Below, piece by piece: positions 11,386 to 13,559 of a stretch of DNA of 13,559 bases; within the stretch, counting starts at the first letter, position 1, and each line of letters starts with the position of its first letter. Both the position numbers and the translations under genes were made by a program. The stretch comes from Clostridiaceae bacterium (GTDB taxonomy: Bacteria > Bacillota > Clostridia > Oscillospirales > Acutalibacteraceae). Location: positions 1-13,559 of the forward strand of contig JAEDGK010000051.1 in the NCBI GenBank assembly GCA_016297555.1, written 5' to 3'. The notes under the pieces were generated by a model. That model did no database searches. It worked only from the letters and a program-made list of their open reading frames with translations, and had not been told where the DNA came from.

Positions 11386-13559
11386 ATGTATCGTAAATTA
11401 ACCGCATTGGTTCTTAGTCTCAGCATTTTAATCGGAATAATGCCGATTATCAATCTGAATGCAAAAGCCGAAACCTCACGACCGAAGGATATCAACGGCA
11501 ACGAATGGACTTATTCTGTTTTTGCTTTTTATGAGGATTGCAGAACATTGTTTAAGGGCAAAAATAAGTTTACTTTTGGGTGGGAAAGATACCTTGCCCG
11601 AGGCAGTGAATTAAAGGACGGCAAGTATCCCATTGTTGATGACCTTGGAGATGATCCTATACAGTATGTGCAAACCCGGGATGACTATTACGGCACTTCA
11701 ATTACTATAAGGAAAGTACCGTTTGATACGTATTACAATGAAATGTGGACAATTGAATATTATGACACCACAAGCAATGCAGACCGTTACAAAATCTGCC
11801 TTTCGGACGGTGTTACATATCTTAAAGACAACACGGGTTCGACGTTATTCAGCGGAGCCGATATGACCGTAACCCGGAATAAGGACGACGCAACCGCATG
11901 GGATTTAAGAGCTTCTGATGGCTGGCTGTATTTCGGCCACGACACAAGTAACACCGACCCGCATTTTATAGTTAACACACATACTTCTGACGACGGCACA
12001 ACAAGATACTCCCTCGACTTGACAAAAGACAATTATCCCACATACAATGTTTATTTTGAAATGCCGTGGATAACAACAAAATTCCTCAAAGAGGACGGTT
12101 CGGCTTATAAGCAGGATATGCGTCAGATATATTCATTCAAGGTTCCCGAGGGCCCCGAAAAGACCGGCTATACTTTTGTCGGCTGGACGGAAACACAGGG
12201 CAGTTCAACAGTCTCATTAAAAGCCGGCAACCACTTAACTCCCAAAGAATCAAAGAACTATTATCCGGTTTATAAACCCAATAATTATACGGTCAGATTT
12301 TATCCCGACAGCACTCTGAGCGGCGAATATGTTGAGCAGAGCTTTGTCTATGACGCTTCAAAAAATCTTCGTGCCAACAGCTTTTCGCAAAAAGCCGCAA
12401 CATTTAATTGCTGGATAAATTCCGATGATGCAACAAAAACTTATAAAGACGGAGAATCGGTTAAGAATCTGACGGCAGCCGCAGGCGGAATCGTTAATCT
12501 TTATGCCGATTGGAACGAAAATTCTTATACCGTTGAGTATTCCGCAAATTACGGCACGGGCAGTCCCGAATCAAAAACGGTTAAATATTCCGAAGCATTT
12601 ACCTTGCCCGATGAAATGGCGGTAACAAGAGACGGCTATACCCTTGTCGGCTGGAGCTACACGCCCGACGGAAGCGGAGAGGGCTTTGCTCCGGGTCTTT
12701 CGATCAGCAGATTAACAGCCGAGGCTGACGGCAAGATAAAGTTCTATGCAATCTGGGAAAAGAGCCATACTCACACTCCCGGCGGCTGGAAAACAACCTT
12801 AAAGCCGACCTGTACTGCCACGGGTGAAAAGGTCAGAAGATGCACGGATTGCAACTGCATTGTTGAAATTGAAAGTATTAATGCACTCGATCACAAGAGC
12901 GGCACTCCGACCACCAAAATCCCCGCAACCTGCACGGCTGAGGGACTTAAAACGGTTTGCTGTGAAGCCTGCGGCGTTGTTCTCAGCGAAGAAATAATTC
13001 AGAAAAAAGACCACACTCCGGCTGATTGGCAAACTGCAAAAGCCGCAACCTGCACGGACGGCGGCGAAAAGGTAAAGATATGTGTTGACTGCAACTCCGT
13101 TGTTGAAGTTGAGAGCATTGACCCTCTCGGTCACAAAGAGAGCGAAGTTGCGGTGACCAATAAGGAAGCCACCTGCACCGCAGACGGCGAAAAGGTCTTC
13201 TTCTGTGAAAGATGCGGAATCACCCTTAAAACCGAAGTGATTCCGAAAACGGAGCACGTTCCGGGCAAATGGGAGATCATAGCAGAACCTACTTGCACTC
13301 AGAGTGGATTAAAACAGCAATGCTGTGCGCTCTGCGGAGCATTACTCGGCGAGCCTGTTGAGATTGCCCCCCATGACCATAACCCCGGCGAATGGAAAAC
13401 CGTTCTTGCTCCCGACTGCGAGCGTGAGGGCGAAAAGGTTAAATCCTGCACCGTTTGCGGCGGCGCAATAGAAACGCAAGCTATTCCCGCTCTCGGCCAC
13501 ACGGACGGCGTTTGGGTAACGGCTGTTGAGCCGACCTGCGTTACCGAGGGTCAGCAGAT
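11386..13559 (+). CDS. Large secreted surface protein with InlB-like and Cys3-His tandem repeats (runs off right edge)
   Basis: The reading frame is open for 724 codons to the window end, so the C-terminus and any anchor are unseen. Residues 1-28 form a signal peptide (MYRKL, hydrophobic core, NAKA). Residues 29-215 are rich in Asp, Tyr and Thr and match nothing I recognise. Residues 220-297, 301-376 and 381-457 are three repeats of the InlB/Flg_new (Listeria-Bacteroides) type, with landmarks GYTFVGW (260-266), YADW (373-376), GYTLVGW (417-423) and YAIW (454-457). From residue 463, 40-41-residue modules follow, each Cys-x9-Cys-x2-Cys-x13/14-His. The ATG at 11386 is 9 bases after AAGGAG; an in-frame ATG at 11380 is too close to it. 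Such architectures are seen in gut Clostridia surface proteins, with adhesion or matrix roles suspected. Function here is unproven. Confidence 0.85.
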   Translation, partial: MYRKLTALVLSLSILIGIMPIINLNAKAETSRPKDINGNEWTYSVFAFYEDCRTLFKGKNKFTFGWERYLARGSELKDGKYPIVDDLGDDPIQYVQTRDDYYGTSITIRKVPFDTYYNEMWTIEYYDTTSNADRYKICLSDGVTYLKDNTGSTLFSGADMTVTRNKDDATAWDLRASDGWLYFGHDTSNTDPHFIVNTHTSDDGTTRYSLDLTKDNYPTYNVYFEMPWITTKFLKEDGSAYKQDMRQIYSFKVPEGPEKTGYTFVGWTETQGSSTVSLKAGNHLTPKESKNYYPVYKPNNYTVRFYPDSTLSGEYVEQSFVYDASKNLRANSFSQKAATFNCWINSDDATKTYKDGESVKNLTAAAGGIVNLYADWNENSYTVEYSANYGTGSPESKTVKYSEAFTLPDEMAVTRDGYTLVGWSYTPDGSGEGFAPGLSISRLTAEADGKIKFYAIWEKSHTHTPGGWKTTLKPTCTATGEKVRRCTDCNCIVEIESINALDHKSGTPTTKIPATCTAEGLKTVCCEACGVVLSEEIIQKKDHTPADWQTAKAATCTDGGEKVKICVDCNSVVEVESIDPLGHKESEVAVTNKEATCTADGEKVFFCERCGITLKTEVIPKTEHVPGKWEIIAEPTCTQSGLKQQCCALCGALLGEPVEIAPHDHNPGEWKTVLAPDCEREGEKVKSCTVCGGAIETQAIPALGHTDGVWVTAVEPTCVTEGQQ
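12043..12756 (+). repeat. Three InlB/Flg_new-like protein repeats
   Basis: Three units of about 76-78 residues begin YNVYF, YTVRF and YTVEY and end in PVYK, YADW and YAIW. Units 1 and 3 keep the GYTxVGW signature. Unit 2 has FNCWINSDD at that place, a diverged copy. Such repeats form small beta-rich stalk domains in extracellular proteins. Confidence 0.75.
12772..13559 (+). repeat. Tandem 40-41-residue Cys3-His modules (six full, one cut by the edge)
   Basis: His at residues 463, 503, 543, 583, 624, 665 and 705 mark a period of 40, 40, 40, 41, 41 and 40. The Cys triplets are 476/486/489, 516/526/529, 556/566/569, 597/607/610, 637/647/650 and 678/688/691, with 718 opening the seventh. A consensus is H-x4-W, then TCT-x2-G-x-K-x3-C-x2-CG, then an acidic or hydrophobic strand, then H. 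At DNA level the units have diverged, so the array is old rather than a recent expansion. Confidence 0.9.

Noticed and set aside
12799..13257. Antisense open frame inside the Cys-rich repeat region
   Set aside because: It mirrors the repeat coding strand, has no ribosome binding site or known motif, and arises from biased codon use in the repeats.

Overview
The window reads as chromosomal DNA from a spore-forming, Gram-positive Clostridia, most like the Oscillospiraceae/Ruminococcaceae gut group. The grounds are: the order queA-tgt-(EamA gene)-yajC-TIGR04086 membrane gene, a spoIIID gene for a sporulation regulator, an asd-dapA-dapB cluster, strong AGGAGG-type ribosome binding sites, and surface proteins with InlB-type and Cys-rich tandem repeats. 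The taxonomic call is inference from gene content, not from a marker search. The DNA is gene-dense, and no stretch over 300 bases lacks a gene. The longest gaps (70-256, 4667-4851 and 10438-10629) are promoter regions.

Layout, left to right. (1) The 5' end of a YjdF-family gene runs off the left edge on the minus strand. Diverging from it is a gene for an exported protein with a Thr/Lys-rich stalk and a C-terminal membrane anchor. (2) Two hairpin terminators separate that gene from a minus-strand operon, asd - dapA - dapB - ACT-domain protein. This operon makes the lysine/diaminopimelate precursors, and its last product is a stand-alone copy of the regulatory half of aspartokinase. (3) queA and tgt (queuosine tRNA modification), a small EamA-type membrane protein, yajC (Sec accessory), a TIGR04086-type membrane protein and a lipoprotein follow on the plus strand. 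The promoters of asd and queA face each other and share bases of their -10 boxes. (4) A minus-strand Gfo/Idh/MocA dehydrogenase resembling inositol 2-dehydrogenase lies downstream of spoIIID. spoIIID starts at TTG and has a SigE-like promoter. (5) A TetR-type regulator is followed 39 bases later by a large secreted protein that runs off the right edge. That protein has a signal peptide, an N-terminal region I do not recognise, three InlB/Flg_new-like repeats, then at least six 40-41-residue modules, each with three Cys and one His in fixed positions.

Most of the window is housekeeping. The parts most worth a second look are the tandem Cys3-His surface repeats with their neighbouring TetR regulator, the overlapping face-to-face asd/queA promoters, the yajC terminator hairpin that also contains the ribosome binding site of the next gene, and the kinase-less aspartokinase regulatory protein at the end of the lysine operon. 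I found no mobile element, CRISPR array, rRNA or tRNA gene.
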